From an uncultured Gammaproteobacteria bacterium (GTDB lineage: Bacteria > Pseudomonadota > Gammaproteobacteria > Pseudomonadales > Ketobacteraceae): a stretch of 43,376 nucleotides of DNA. The translations under genes and the position numbers were made by a program. Positions 43,315 to 43,376 of this stretch are shown one piece after another. Numbering within the stretch: the first letter of the stretch is position 1; each line of letters begins with the position of its first letter. The notes below the pieces were generated by a model. The model was not told where the DNA came from. It saw only the letters and a program-made list of their open reading frames with translations, and made no database searches. The stretch lies in the NCBI GenBank assembly GCA_913063125.1, contig CAJXZM010000035.1, forward strand, positions 1 to 43,376, read 5' to 3'.

Positions 43315-43376
43315 ATGAAAGAACCACTTTGGGATGCTATCTGGCGAGAGAATATTGAAGAAGTAAGTCGCCTTTT
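43315..43376 (+). CDS. Partial gene at window end, possibly ankyrin-repeat protein
   Basis: An ATG at 43315 opens a frame that runs off the window after 20 codons (MKEPLWDAIWRENIEEVSRL). The pattern DAIWRENIEEVSRL resembles the start of an ankyrin repeat (A-x-x-x-G-x-x-x-x-V-x-x-L). There is no strong ribosome site. The identification rests on very few residues. Confidence 0.35.
   Translation, partial: MKEPLWDAIWRENIEEVSRL

Overview
The window looks like chromosome of a marine-type gammaproteobacterium of modest GC. The evidence is a Pil-Chp-like chemosensory operon, an ECF sigma/FecR/TonB-receptor set, a TRAP permease, a PutP-like sodium symporter, an IS66 element and an integron-type attC site. 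I cannot name the genus.

Layout. 0.1-2.2 kb: TRAP large permease, ended by a strong bidirectional terminator. 2.3-11.5 kb, minus strand: a compact chemosensory operon read as PilG-like regulator, PilH-like regulator, PilI-like CheW, periplasmic binding protein, PilJ-like chemoreceptor, short ChpA-like CheA hybrid kinase, and two divergent CheW-like proteins. 11.9-16.8 kb, minus strand: a PstS-OmpA fusion, a PAP2 phosphatase, a LysR regulator and a lipoprotein carboxylesterase. 17.1-21.7 kb, plus strand: ECF sigma factor, FecR-like anti-sigma and a TonB receptor with an N-terminal signalling (STN) domain, a classic cell-surface signalling trio. 21.7-24.4 kb, minus strand: a membrane fatty acid desaturase and a Rieske oxygenase, with broken pieces of an enoyl-CoA hydratase and an AraC regulator beside them. 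24.8-27.7 kb: hybrid histidine kinase. 27.9-29.9 kb, plus strand: small housekeeping-type genes (conserved hypothetical, methyltransferase, Pth2, VOC protein), followed by a truncated tautomerase. 30.3-36.0 kb: an alpha-2-macroglobulin with a thioester motif and a sodium/solute symporter.

The most interesting locus is 36.1-38.6 kb on the minus strand. A near-consensus sigma-54 promoter with a perfect IHF-consensus site upstream would start transcription just before a structured RNA. In that RNA a canonical tRNA T-arm precedes a canonical D-arm, and the acceptor-like stem is closed by a UUCG loop. This permuted tRNA mimic is the architecture of bacterial YrlA (Y RNA-like) RNAs. The next gene encodes a 729-residue protein whose C-terminal part resembles TerD. 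No Ro60/Rsr, RtcB, RtcA or RtcR gene is in the window, so a Y-RNA-like/TerD-like pair under sigma-54 control may be an undescribed variant of RNA-damage response operons.

39.1-43.4 kb is mobile or accessory: an IS66-family element, a gene of unknown function followed 13 bp later by an attC-like site (a gene cassette), an inverted vapBC toxin-antitoxin pair with its own operator-like repeat, and the start of a gene running off the end.
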